Below, one piece after another: positions 17,818-25,421 of a DNA stretch of 43,578 nt. Source of the DNA: Bacteroidota bacterium (GTDB lineage Bacteria; Bacteroidota; Bacteroidia; Chitinophagales; Saprospiraceae); the NCBI GenBank assembly GCA_017857395.1, contig JAFMDF010000044.1, positions 1 through 43,578 of the forward strand. The letters run 5' to 3'. Every line of letters begins with the position of its first letter. Within the stretch, counting starts at the first letter, position 1. Under the pieces are notes generated by a model. That model had not been told where the DNA came from and did not search any database. It saw nothing but the letters and a program-made list of their open reading frames with translations. A program made the position numbers and the translations under genes.

Positions 17818-17832
17818 AAGTACAAAGTACTT
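17813..17832. promoter_or_regulatory. Overlapping palindromes over the predicted transcription start
   Basis: CTTTG-AAGTA-CAAAG (17813-17827) overlaps AAGTAC-AAA-GTACTT (17818-17832), and both are perfect. The second begins directly after the -7 element, so it would cover the start site. That is the place of a repressor operator. The binding protein is unknown. Confidence 0.55.
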
Positions 17833-17854
17833 TTATTATAAAAAATTAATTGCT

Positions 17855-18145
17855 ATGTTTATAAAAAATAAGAGACTACCTATTATACTGACCTCTATAC
17901 CATTTTTATTGCTCCTTCCGCTTATTGCCATGCAGTTCACGAATCAGGTTAATTGGTCGCTTTTTGATTTTCTTGTTATGGGCATCCTTTTGCTTGGTAC
18001 AGGGCTAACCATTGACCTGATATTGAGAACTGTTAAAAAAAAGACGCATCGAATCATCCTTGGCATGTTTGTTCTATTCCTATTTTTTCTCATTTGGATA
18101 GAGCTTGCAGTTGGTATTTTTAATACTCCTTTTGCAGGAAGTTGA
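17855..18145 (+). CDS. Small membrane protein with three predicted helices
   Basis: This 96-residue protein has a basic start (MFIKNKR) and a first helix, PIILTSIPFLLLLPLIAMQF. The second is FDFLVMGILLLGTGLTIDLIL, and the third, after the basic loop RTVKKKTHR, is IILGMFVLFLFFLIWIELAVGIF. The end is NTPFAGS. Similar small proteins of unknown function are common in Bacteroidota (recognised by the MQFT-VNW-LFDF and ELAVGIF wording). It lies on the opposite strand inside the permease array, with its own promoter and palindromic operator. It is followed by a terminator-like palindrome at 18196. It may be a separate inserted unit or an accessory of the permeases; nothing in the sequence decides this. 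Confidence 0.75.
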   Translation: MFIKNKRLPIILTSIPFLLLLPLIAMQFTNQVNWSLFDFLVMGILLLGTGLTIDLILRTVKKKTHRIILGMFVLFLFFLIWIELAVGIFNTPFAGS

Positions 18146-18195
18146 ATAAAAAACAGGAATAGTATATTTTACCAAACTGTATCCATTTTCTAAAA

Positions 18196-18226
18196 AATCA
18201 TGGTAATTTCCAAAATCACCATGATT
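18196..18226. terminator. Palindrome between convergent genes, second copy of the 2170 element
   Basis: AATCATGGTAATTTC and AAAATCACCATGATT form a 15-base stem with two mismatches around one central base. It is nearly identical to 2170-2200. It sits between the small membrane-protein gene and the end of permease copy 5 and can serve as a terminator for both. Confidence 0.65.
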
Positions 18227-18236
18227 TAAGCTATAA

Positions 18237-20831
18237 TTACTCTGCTTTCAAAGTCTGCGTCGGATTCAAATTTGCTGCTTTCATCGTTTGAATTCCCACC
18301 GTCAACCATGCAATACTCAATGCACCTAACCCAGCGACGATAAAAAACCAAGGTTCTAAAGCTATCTTAAAAGCAAAGCCTTCTAGCCAGTATTGAGCGA
18401 TGTAATAACTGATGGGCAAAGCGATGAAAATAGCGACTAAAACCATTTTTGTAAATTCTGCCGACAATAAACGAACAAGACTTAAAGTACTAGCACCCAA
18501 TACTTTACGTACTCCAATTTCTTTTTGTCTACGCTGAGCCGAGAAGGTCACTAAGCCAAATAAACCTAAACAAGAAATGATGATTGCTAGACCTGCAAAG
18601 TACTGTGCCAAAGCAGATACTCTTGCCTCTGCCTCATATTGTACAGCAAATTCGGTATCTAAAAAAGTGTAATTAAGCGCATAGCCTGGATTATTGGTTT
18701 TATAAAAAGCCTCTAAATTTTGAATGACTTCTTTTTCTTTGCCTTTTTCAATTCTTGCCATAACGGTTAATAGAAATTCAGGGTTGAATTTAAAAAACAT
18801 GGGGGATACTGCTTCATGCAAGGATTGAAAATGAAAGTCTTTTACAACCCCAATAATGGTTGCTTTGCCGCCCCACATATCAATTACTTTTCCCACAGGG
18901 TCGGTTAAGCCCATGACTTTGATGGCAGTTTCATTCATAATTAAATTATTTTCCTCTGTGCCAAATGCCTTGGAAAAAGTACGCCCTTCTAACATTTCGA
19001 CGCCTAGCGTTTCAATAAAATCATAGTATACGCCAAGGTTTGAAAATCGAATATTTGCCTCTGGGTCTTTTCCTTCCCAACTTAAACCTGTTGTCCAACT
19101 TCCTCCTTCCGTAAACGAATAGCCTGTACTAGAAGCGTTGATAATGCCAGGCATCTTTTTTATTTCATTTAAAAAGGTTTCCAGATTATTCGCTGCCATG
19201 CCTTCACTTGGGAAAGTCAAGACGTTTTCTTTGTCATAGCCTAAATTTTTGGTTTGGATGAAGTCGATTTGTTTGTAGACTACCAATACTGCGACAATCA
19301 AAATAACCGATAGGGCAAATTGGAAAACAACCAATATTTTTCGGATCCATAATTCTCCTGTCGAGCTATTCGTCGACCCTTTTAATACTTTGGCAGGACT
19401 GAAACTAGATAGATATAAGGCTGGATAACTACCTGCCAAAATGCCTGTGATGATGGACACACCCAATAATCCACTTAAAATGGGTAAACTAGTAGGAAAA
19501 GTCAAGGTCTTACCTGTCAGTACATTAAACTGTGGTAAAAATAATTGCACCAATATTAAGGAGCTTATTAATGCCAATAAAGTGATAAAAATGGATTCGC
19601 CTAAATATTGTTCAATCAATGATTTTCGGTCTGCTCCAATTGTTTTTCTGACCCCTACTTCTTTTAATTTACGAGTAGCTTTTGCAGTCGATAAATTCAT
19701 GAAATTGATACAAGCAATCAATAAGATAAAAAAAGCAATCATCGAAAATAAGCGCACATATTCAATTCTTCCACCCGCTAATTCGCCATTTTCATATTCC
19801 CCATAAAGATAACTATCGGCATAAGGTTTTAAAAATAAAGCCTCTTTTTCATTGCCCGGTTTTTCTTTCATATAAGGCTTTAATCGAGCATTTAAGGCGG
19901 CTACATCCACATTCTCGTGTAATTGTACATACGTTTTCGAATTATAATTTCCCCATTGGACATTAATAAGGTTTTCGTATATCTGAAAAGGCAATAATAA
20001 ATCAAATTGATTGGTCGAGTTGGCACCAGGTCTTTTAAATACGCCTGTAACGGTTACTTTTTCTTTTAAGGTTAATATTTCCCATTCTACTGTTTTGCCA
20101 ACTGCATTTTTGGTATCAAATAATTTTAAAGCTAATTCCTCAGAGATGGCAATGGATTGCCTATCTTGAAATAAAGTTTTTCTATCTCCCGCTTTTAACT
20201 CAAAAGAGAATAAATCAAAAAAATTAGGACGTACAAACTTGCCGAATCCTTTTACTTTTTGTGCTTCTTTAGTCAATATAAAAGGCATCGGAATTGCTTC
20301 CGATTCTTGTGTTGCCGCCGCCACTTCTGGAAAATCAGCCAATAACGCTTTGTCTAATAAACCACCTTGGGTATAATCATTGGTATTGATGCCATCAGAT
20401 TGTCCATGATGAATCATCGCCGTATATAATTGACTTTCTTTTTCATGAAATTTATCCACCTGCCATTCATCCATTACCCATAAGGCAATTAATATCGTAC
20501 AAGCCAATCCTGTCGATAAACCAATTAAATTAATGAAAAAAGTACTTTTATCTCGGATGCTATTTCGGAAGGCTAATTTCAAGTTATGTGTCCACATAAA
20601 GAACGGGTTTAAGTCGGTGATTAAGTTATTTCTAATAGCAAAAGGACGTAGGTAATTCAATACTTGATACCAGTAATTTGTCTTTGCTTTTAATGGTGAT
20701 TTTTTGTTTATTTGTGTGTCAAACTTCTCTTCCAAATCGCCCAATACTTCCTCCACTAAATCGGCTTTCAGTATCCATTCTAGGAACTGATTGGCTAGTT
20801 TTGGTGGTTGGTGATTTTTCATAAAATGCAT
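18237..20831 (-). CDS. FtsX/MacB-type permease with N-terminal prefix domain (tandem copy 5)
   Basis: This is an 864-residue paralogue, first in the direction of transcription. The prefix reads PPKLANQFLEWILK, EEVLGDLEEKFDTQINKKSP, NYLRPFAIRN. FtsX motifs are KEVGVRKTIGADRKS near 389 and KEIGVRKVLGASTLS near 769. The end is NPTQTLKAE. The start could be the ATG at 20831 or, three codons later, the ATG at 20822, which gives MKNHQPPK like the other copies. It follows the PadR gene by 81 bases and is probably in the PadR operon, so its expression should rise when PadR is released. The first TM segment, INLIGLSTGLACTILIALWV, and the NFMNLSTAKATRK segment place it with copies 2-4. Confidence 0.9.
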   Translation of the reverse strand: MHFMKNHQPPKLANQFLEWILKADLVEEVLGDLEEKFDTQINKKSPLKAKTNYWYQVLNYLRPFAIRNNLITDLNPFFMWTHNLKLAFRNSIRDKSTFFINLIGLSTGLACTILIALWVMDEWQVDKFHEKESQLYTAMIHHGQSDGINTNDYTQGGLLDKALLADFPEVAAATQESEAIPMPFILTKEAQKVKGFGKFVRPNFFDLFSFELKAGDRKTLFQDRQSIAISEELALKLFDTKNAVGKTVEWEILTLKEKVTVTGVFKRPGANSTNQFDLLLPFQIYENLINVQWGNYNSKTYVQLHENVDVAALNARLKPYMKEKPGNEKEALFLKPYADSYLYGEYENGELAGGRIEYVRLFSMIAFFILLIACINFMNLSTAKATRKLKEVGVRKTIGADRKSLIEQYLGESIFITLLALISSLILVQLFLPQFNVLTGKTLTFPTSLPILSGLLGVSIITGILAGSYPALYLSSFSPAKVLKGSTNSSTGELWIRKILVVFQFALSVILIVAVLVVYKQIDFIQTKNLGYDKENVLTFPSEGMAANNLETFLNEIKKMPGIINASSTGYSFTEGGSWTTGLSWEGKDPEANIRFSNLGVYYDFIETLGVEMLEGRTFSKAFGTEENNLIMNETAIKVMGLTDPVGKVIDMWGGKATIIGVVKDFHFQSLHEAVSPMFFKFNPEFLLTVMARIEKGKEKEVIQNLEAFYKTNNPGYALNYTFLDTEFAVQYEAEARVSALAQYFAGLAIIISCLGLFGLVTFSAQRRQKEIGVRKVLGASTLSLVRLLSAEFTKMVLVAIFIALPISYYIAQYWLEGFAFKIALEPWFFIVAGLGALSIAWLTVGIQTMKAANLNPTQTLKAE

Positions 20832-20912
20832 TGTTATATAGGCTACAAGACCGCACGGTTTTGTAGGAATAAATTGTTTTCTCTATTAAATTATGTTTAA
20901 AATTGCTTGCTC

Positions 20913-21245
20913 CTAAGTCAATCGAAAAGCGAGTCCAGGGAATTGACTCCACAAATCCATCTTGAAATCTCGGGAGGCTCGTAAAGTGCGCTCGCCATAA
21001 GCCGTAATTTCATAAACTCGTTTTCGTCGCCCGCCACGCGTCGCAGAAGGTTCGCCCATTTCCGATTTTAAAAAGCCTTTATCCCCCAAACGACTTAAAG
21101 TAGAATGTACCGACCCAATAGACACGGCTCTACCCGTTTGGGATTCAAACTCCTCAGCTATCTTAAAAGCATAAGCATCGTCTCCCAATATGCCCACTAA
21201 CAGCAGTAATACTTCTTCAAATTCGCCTAGCTTAGTTTCTTTCAT
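20913..21245 (-). CDS. PadR-family transcriptional regulator (upstream of the five-permease array)
   Basis: This is a 110-residue protein from the ATG at 21245. An upstream in-frame start at 21284 is less likely, because it would begin inside the inverted repeat at the promoter. It is a winged-helix PadR domain: KLGEFEEVLLLLVGILGDDAYAFKIAEEFE, then AVSIGSVHSTLSRLGDKGFLKSE (recognition helix) and RGGRRKRVYEITAYGERTL (wing). The C-terminal dimer helix is short. PadR proteins usually repress transporter genes and release DNA on ligand binding. The gene is followed after 81 bases by permease copy 5. A perfect 9-base inverted repeat brackets its own promoter (21273-21316), which suggests autoregulation. 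A paralogue at 25422 heads the second permease unit. Confidence 0.9.
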   Translation of the reverse strand: MKETKLGEFEEVLLLLVGILGDDAYAFKIAEEFESQTGRAVSIGSVHSTLSRLGDKGFLKSEMGEPSATRGGRRKRVYEITAYGERTLRASRDFKMDLWSQFPGLAFRLT

Positions 21246-21272
21246 TAGTTCTTTTTCTTTCTTAGTTACTAG

Positions 21273-21316
21273 ATTGTAGAACAAATATAGGAAATATTTT
21301 TTATTTATTCTACAAT
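21273..21316 (-). promoter_or_regulatory. PadR promoter with candidate operator half-sites on both sides
   Basis: On the minus strand the -7 element TATATTTG (plus-strand CAAATATA, 21282-21289) fits TAnnTTTG. ATTGTAGAA (21273-21281) abuts it on the start-site side and TTCTACAAT (21308-21316) lies in the -33 region. The two are a perfect inverted pair separated by 26 bases. The only -33-like word is TTG inside the outer arm. A repressor bound at both arms would clamp the promoter. Confidence 0.6.
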
Positions 21317-21517
21317 TTAGAAGGTTATTTGATTTTAAGGACAGGGAGGGGATTGGAAGGGTTGCATAATCTCTTCAATATTTTTGAACTGCCCAATAGA
21401 ATAAGAAAAAAAGTTACTTAAGTACAAATTCTAATCCTACAAAATCAAAAAATCCAATAATTCCCCTACCTTACTCTCCAATTTTCAAATAAACCATAAG
21501 CTAACTTTTATCAAAAC

Positions 21518-22801
21518 ATGGGAATCATCAGAAGCATTATAGGCATCCTACTACTACTATTCATCGCCTATCTACTATCCAACAACAGAAGTAAAATCAG
21601 CAGAAGAATAGTCATTGGCGCATTTCTCATTCAGTTAGGTTTTGCCTTCATCACACTCTATACAGAATTTGGGAAACAGGTACTTTTATTCCTATCCAAT
21701 ATCGTCACCAATATTTTAGCCTACACCAAAGAAGGCACTAAGTTTGTTTTTGGCGGCTTATCGACCGATAAAATGTTTGAGTTATTTGGGGGAGATGGCT
21801 TTATTGTGGCATTGGAAGTATTGCCTGTGATTTTGTTTTTTGCGGCTTTATCTGCGCTATTATTTCATTTGGGCATTATGCAGCTATTTGTAAAAGTAAT
21901 CGGTGGTGGTTTGCAACGAATTTTAGGGACTTCTAAAGCAGAGTCCTTATCGGCAAGTGCCAATATTTTTCTTGGGGTAACGGAAGCGCCTTTGGTGATT
22001 AAACCTTATTTGAGTCGTTTATCCAAATCAGAATTTTTTACGGTGTTAGTGGGTGGGGTAGCGTCTATTGCAGGGTCGATGTTATTAGCTTATGCCAATT
22101 ATGGGGTAAAGATTGAGTATTTATTGGCAGCCTCTTTTATGTCAGCGCCTGCGGGATTGATGTTTGCCAAGATTTTATATCCAGAAACCAAATCTAAAGA
22201 AGCATTAGATGCTGCCGTTGCCATCACTTTTGAGGAAGAACAAAAGTATGCGAATGTTTTTGATGCCGTTACCAAGGGAACGACCTTAGGTTTGTCGTTG
22301 GCTTTAAATATTGGCGCTATGTTATTGGTGATTGTTGCCTTAGTTGCGGCGACCAATGGACTTTTAGGTTGGGTTGGCGGATTAGCAGGATTTGAATTAT
22401 CGCTAGATTTAATTTTGGGTTGGTTGCTCTCTCCTATTGCTTACCTCATGGGGATTGATTGGCAGGAGGCGACTTTTGCAGGGGCTTTATTGGGACAAAA
22501 ATTAGTTTTTACTGAATTATTGAGTTATAGTAATTTAATGCCGTATCTAGATGGACAAATTTTAGAAGCCACAGGCGCTCCACTCAGCGAAAAAGCACAG
22601 ATTATTTTATCCTTTGCCCTTTGTAGTTTTGCGAATATTGCAACTTTGGCGATTGCGATTCCTGGAATTGGCGGCATGTGTCCAGAACGTCGTACGGAGT
22701 TAACGGAGATTGCGGTTAAAGCATTGGTTGCTGCTTTATTGGCGAATTTTATGAATGGAACTATTGCTGGGTTGATTTTGGAATTGCAGCAGTTCAATTA
22801 A
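21518..22801 (+). CDS. Concentrative nucleoside transporter family (CNT/NupC-like) permease
   Basis: This 427-residue integral membrane protein has many hydrophobic helices. The family signature is LSASANIFLGVTEAPLVIKPYL (around 144-165). Next come GGVASIAGSMLLAYA, GQKLVFTELLSY (326-337) and FALCSFANIATLAI (366-379). CNT proteins import nucleosides with sodium or protons. In the Vibrio CNT structure the base contacts are Gln154, Thr155 and Glu156. Here Thr155 and Glu156 are kept, but the Gln is Val154. Glu333 and Asn373, which contact the ribose in that structure, are kept. Substrate preference may therefore differ. The gene stands alone, and a strong hairpin at 22833-22891 ends it. No nucleoside-degrading enzyme is nearby. 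Confidence 0.88.
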   Translation: MGIIRSIIGILLLLFIAYLLSNNRSKISRRIVIGAFLIQLGFAFITLYTEFGKQVLLFLSNIVTNILAYTKEGTKFVFGGLSTDKMFELFGGDGFIVALEVLPVILFFAALSALLFHLGIMQLFVKVIGGGLQRILGTSKAESLSASANIFLGVTEAPLVIKPYLSRLSKSEFFTVLVGGVASIAGSMLLAYANYGVKIEYLLAASFMSAPAGLMFAKILYPETKSKEALDAAVAITFEEEQKYANVFDAVTKGTTLGLSLALNIGAMLLVIVALVAATNGLLGWVGGLAGFELSLDLILGWLLSPIAYLMGIDWQEATFAGALLGQKLVFTELLSYSNLMPYLDGQILEATGAPLSEKAQIILSFALCSFANIATLAIAIPGIGGMCPERRTELTEIAVKALVAALLANFMNGTIAGLILELQQFN

Positions 22802-22832
22802 TTTGGAAAAGAAATAAAATACCCCAACTAAT

Positions 22833-22891
22833 ATCTGTGGAGGTCATCCGTGGAGAAAAACTTAGATTCTCCATGGATAACTTCCACAGAT
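22833..22891. terminator. Bidirectional terminator hairpin between convergent genes
   Basis: ATCTGTGGA...GTGGAGAA (22833-22857) pairs with TTCTCCATGG...CCACAGAT (22867-22891) over 25 bases with three mismatches. It lies between the convergent CNT and CBS genes. The CTGTGGA wording is reminiscent of the CACAGAG repeats but is not a copy of them. Confidence 0.7.
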
Positions 22892-22912
22892 AGCATATAT
22901 AAATATCTAGAA

Positions 22913-23401
22913 TTAAGCATTCTCGTTATGCCTACCTGTTTTAGAAGGATTCATCACCGGCATTCTGCGCTTCCAACTATCAGGCGTTACTTTTACGGTT
23001 GGCCTTAATTTAGAAATAGCTTTCAAAACATCACTTCTACTTAATTGCCCAACTAATTTGCCGTCCTCTAAGATAGGAAACCTTTTGTATTTGGAATGCG
23101 CAAAATTGAAGGCTGCTTCTAATATGGTTGTTTTAATATCAATGGTTGTTACATTTACTGCCATATAGTCTTTTACTTGGCCCAAACCACCAGGTTGGTT
23201 ATTATAAGTACCTTCCAGCATAACTCGCATACAATCTACTTCTGATAACATTCCCACCAAAGCGCCCTTTTCGTCTACTACAGGCGTTCCCGAAATCTTA
23301 TTTTTTACAATAATGTCAATGGCATGCCAGATATCATCTGTAGGTTTGAAGGTAATTAATTTAGTAGCCATGTATTTGGAAATAGATTCATTACGATTCA
23401 T
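22913..23401 (-). CDS. Two-CBS-domain protein
   Basis: This is a 162-residue cytoplasmic protein made of a CBS pair. The first repeat is ISKYMATKLITFKPTDDI, with the strand SGTPVVDEKGALVGMLSEVDCMRVM. The second is VKDYMAVNVTTIDIKTTILEAA, with YKRFPILEDGKLVGQLSRSDVLKAI. The ending is a basic tail, WKRRMPVMNPSKTG. CBS pairs bind adenine nucleotides such as AMP, ATP or SAM and act as energy or ligand sensors; stand-alone versions are common and their partners are usually unknown. It is convergent with the nucleoside transporter. A long AT-rich gap without genes precedes its start. A role linked to the nucleoside transporter is possible but has no direct support. Confidence 0.85.
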   Translation of the reverse strand: MNRNESISKYMATKLITFKPTDDIWHAIDIIVKNKISGTPVVDEKGALVGMLSEVDCMRVMLEGTYNNQPGGLGQVKDYMAVNVTTIDIKTTILEAAFNFAHSKYKRFPILEDGKLVGQLSRSDVLKAISKLRPTVKVTPDSWKRRMPVMNPSKTGRHNENA

Positions 23402-24347
23402 AAATATAATATTTAGAAAGTGAAGATTAAGTGGAATTGTAATAAAATTAGGCTTTTTTAATTAAAAACAAAATTTATTTTTATATTTTAAGTTTATTTA
23501 TCACTTTTTATAGTAAAATTTAATAATCATTCAAAATAATATTCTTTCTATTTTAAAAAAACCTTTTCCTAGATGTTTAAATTATTTTTTCTCATTTTGA
23601 TTTACCTAGCACACCAATTAATGAACTAAGAAACTAAGGAAAATTCAATTTTCAATTTTCAACCACCTACGGTGGTAATTGCAGTTGAATTTGAGGTTGA
23701 GGTTGAAGTTAAAAATTATCGACATTTTAAAATATCGACAATTTGTTAGTTTTAAAATTTGTGTAAGAGCCTATAACTATTACTCACCTAATAGTCAAAA
23801 AAGGTAGCGAAATAAAATTTTGATTAAAACTATACTTCATTTATTTAGTGAAATAAAATTTTGAATTAATTAAATTTTATGTAAAAAAATTATCCAAAAT
23901 TTGAGTTTAAGTACGCCTTTATGCAAGAAACACGTTATTAACAAGCATTAAAACGCTAGGTTCGCTCAAATTTTTGATTAATACATAAATTACACGAAAT
24001 AATATTCTGTATTAAAAGTATTTTTATCTTTAAAACAGTATTTTGTTCGTATTTATTTTTATTAAATAAATATAATTAAAATATTATTTTTAACCCTAAA
24101 ATAATAACCTGAAAAGAGTTTATTTAAAATAAATAAAATTCTGCATTTTAAACATAAATCAAAATATTATTTTGATAATATTTTATTTTATTAACTAATT
24201 TTGGGCGAACCTAGCGTTAAAAATAATAAATTCAAAGATTTGTCTAGAAAGCCCTTCTGTGTCAATTAATAACCATAGCTTTACCTTAAGTTAATTAGAT
24301 TCAGCTATCTATGATAACTTGTTTTTTTTATTTTTTAAATTCTTTTT
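23402..24347. other. Gene-free AT-rich gap with a large inverted repeat
   Basis: No open frame here resembles a protein. The sequence is very AT-rich, with repeated GAAATAAAATTTTGA words at about 23810 and 23850, a small CCACCTACGGTGG palindrome near 23665 and a TCGACATTTTAAAATATCGACA palindrome near 23720 (split by its centre). It also holds the inverted repeat annotated separately. The last 100-130 bases are probably the long leader of the RRM gene. Confidence 0.6.
23952..24218. repeat. MITE-like element with inverted ends
   Basis: AACGCTAGGTTCGCTCAAA (23952-23970) and TTTTGGGCGAACCTAGCGTT (24199-24218) are inverted copies with one mismatch, separated by about 230 bases of highly AT-rich DNA without a gene. 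Both ends are flanked by TTAAAA-like words, but a clear target duplication cannot be asserted. It could be a small non-autonomous mobile element or a large RNA fold. Confidence 0.45.
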
Positions 24348-24716
24348 ATGAATATTTTTGTAGCAAAGTTAAGCTTTGACACACGAGAAGATGACTTAAG
24401 AGCCGCTTTCGAAGAATTCGGTGCAGTTGATTCTTGTAAAATTATTATGGACAAATTCACTGGCAAATCAAAAGGCTTCGGCTTTGTTGAAATGGGTAGT
24501 GATGATGAGGGAAATGCAGCAATATCAGCATTGGATAATACTGAGCTTGATGGACGAGACATTGTTGTTAAAGTAGCAGAAGATAGAGGTAGTCGCGGAG
24601 GCGGCGGTGGTCGTGGTGGATACGGCGGCGGCGGTGGTAACCGTGGCGGTGGCGGCGGATACGGCGGCGGCGGTGGCGGTCGTGGTGGATACGGCGGCGG
24701 TGGTGGAAGATATTAG
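24348..24716 (+). CDS. RRM-type RNA-binding protein with glycine-rich tail
   Basis: This 122-residue protein has one RRM domain (1-78), with RNP2 IFVAKL (3-8) and RNP1 KGFGFVEM (42-49) complete, including the aromatic residues that stack on RNA. After EDRGSR comes a low-complexity tail of GGGRGGYGGGGG blocks ending in GGGGRY, which often drives self-association. Such proteins are common in Bacteroidota and cyanobacteria, where several are cold-induced RNA chaperones; that role here is inference. It follows a long AT-rich leader, as cold-induced genes often do. A clear intrinsic terminator begins 30 bases after the stop. Confidence 0.93.
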   Translation: MNIFVAKLSFDTREDDLRAAFEEFGAVDSCKIIMDKFTGKSKGFGFVEMGSDDEGNAAISALDNTELDGRDIVVKVAEDRGSRGGGGGRGGYGGGGGNRGGGGGYGGGGGGRGGYGGGGGRY

Positions 24717-24746
24717 AATTGAATTCAAATATTTTTATCGCATAAA

Positions 24747-24780
24747 AGAAAAGCCTCTGCAAATTTGCAGGGGCTTTTCT
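24747..24780 (+). terminator. Intrinsic terminator of the RRM gene
   Basis: AGAAAAGCCTCTGCA and TGCAGGGGCTTTTCT form a 15-base stem with an AATT loop and an A-rich side before and T-rich side after. It is the clearest factor-independent terminator in the window. Confidence 0.85.
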
Positions 24781-24891
24781 ATTTATTAATTCAAATTTTG
24801 GACAAGGAAGAATAGATATTAAAAACTAAACCCACCAACAAAATAGAAATTTAATAAAATCTTACCCATTACTTGGTGAATAGACGCTATT

Positions 24892-25141
24892 TATTAATCT
24901 AACGACACCCCACAAGTTTTGAAATTGGTATTAAAAAAGGGCTTTAGCCCTGACCCTGTCTGTAGAAAATTGCAGAAATTGTAAAAATACTTCAAAGGAG
25001 CATCGCTCCGACCCCGTAAATTAACCATGACGAGGCTACGCCCCTTAATAATCAGTTAAAACAATGCATCTACAGACAGAATCGAAGCTAAAGCTCCTTG
25101 ATTATACCTAAAAGATTTGGGTGTCGTTAGACTTATTAATA
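24892..25141. repeat. Fold-back intergenic repeat, family A (copy 2)
   Basis: The outer arms TATTAATCTAACGACACCC (24892-24910) and GGGTGTCGTTAGA..TTATTAATA (25119-25141) are inverted. Next inwards, GGGCTTTAGCCCTGACCC with TGTCTGTAGA pairs with TCTACAGACAGAATCGAAGC..AAGCTCC. The core holds GGAGCATCGCTCC, GACCCCGT and GAGGCTACGCCCC. The inner modules match the copy at 717-875. Confidence 0.75.
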
Positions 25142-25280
25142 GTTGACTCCACATTGACCTATCTTTCCATCTTCCCAGCTATTCATTATCGGTGTTATAA
25201 AAAATTAAAGAAGGGCGATTTTTTGACAAGTCTATCAAAAATCCATTAAGTCTTAACCGAGCAGATAAAGTTGTCATTTT

Positions 25281-25370
25281 TCTACATTTTTTATTAAATC
25301 TACATTTATGGATAAAATAATTTACTAGAAATTTGCATGCTCTTTTTATTTTATCTACATTTATGGATAA
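25281..25370 (+). promoter_or_regulatory. Promoter and repeated TCTACATTT boxes of the second PadR gene
   Basis: TCTACATTTATGGATAA occurs twice, at 25299-25315 and 25354-25370, and the shorter TCTACATTT also at 25281-25289. TTTG at 25332-25335, 20 bases, then TACATTTA at 25356-25363 is a near-consensus Bacteroidota promoter, so the last box covers the -7 element. The TCTACA core is shared with the inverted arms at the first PadR gene. Confidence 0.55.
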
Positions 25371-25421
25371 TAAAAACAATTACACAACCCACTAAGATAT
25401 TTACACCAAATATAATCATCC

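Noticed and set aside
7156-20831. MacB with fused ATPase
   Set aside because: The N-terminal part is the prefix domain; no P-loop, signature motif or Walker B was found in any copy.
20719-20952. 77-residue minus-strand frame between PadR and permease copy 5
   Set aside because: It overlaps both real genes in another frame and has no family features.
24525-24789. Open frames on both strands in the RRM tail rich in Thr, Ala, Val or His and Arg
   Set aside because: They are readings of the GGC/GGT glycine codons in other frames and have no protein-like composition.
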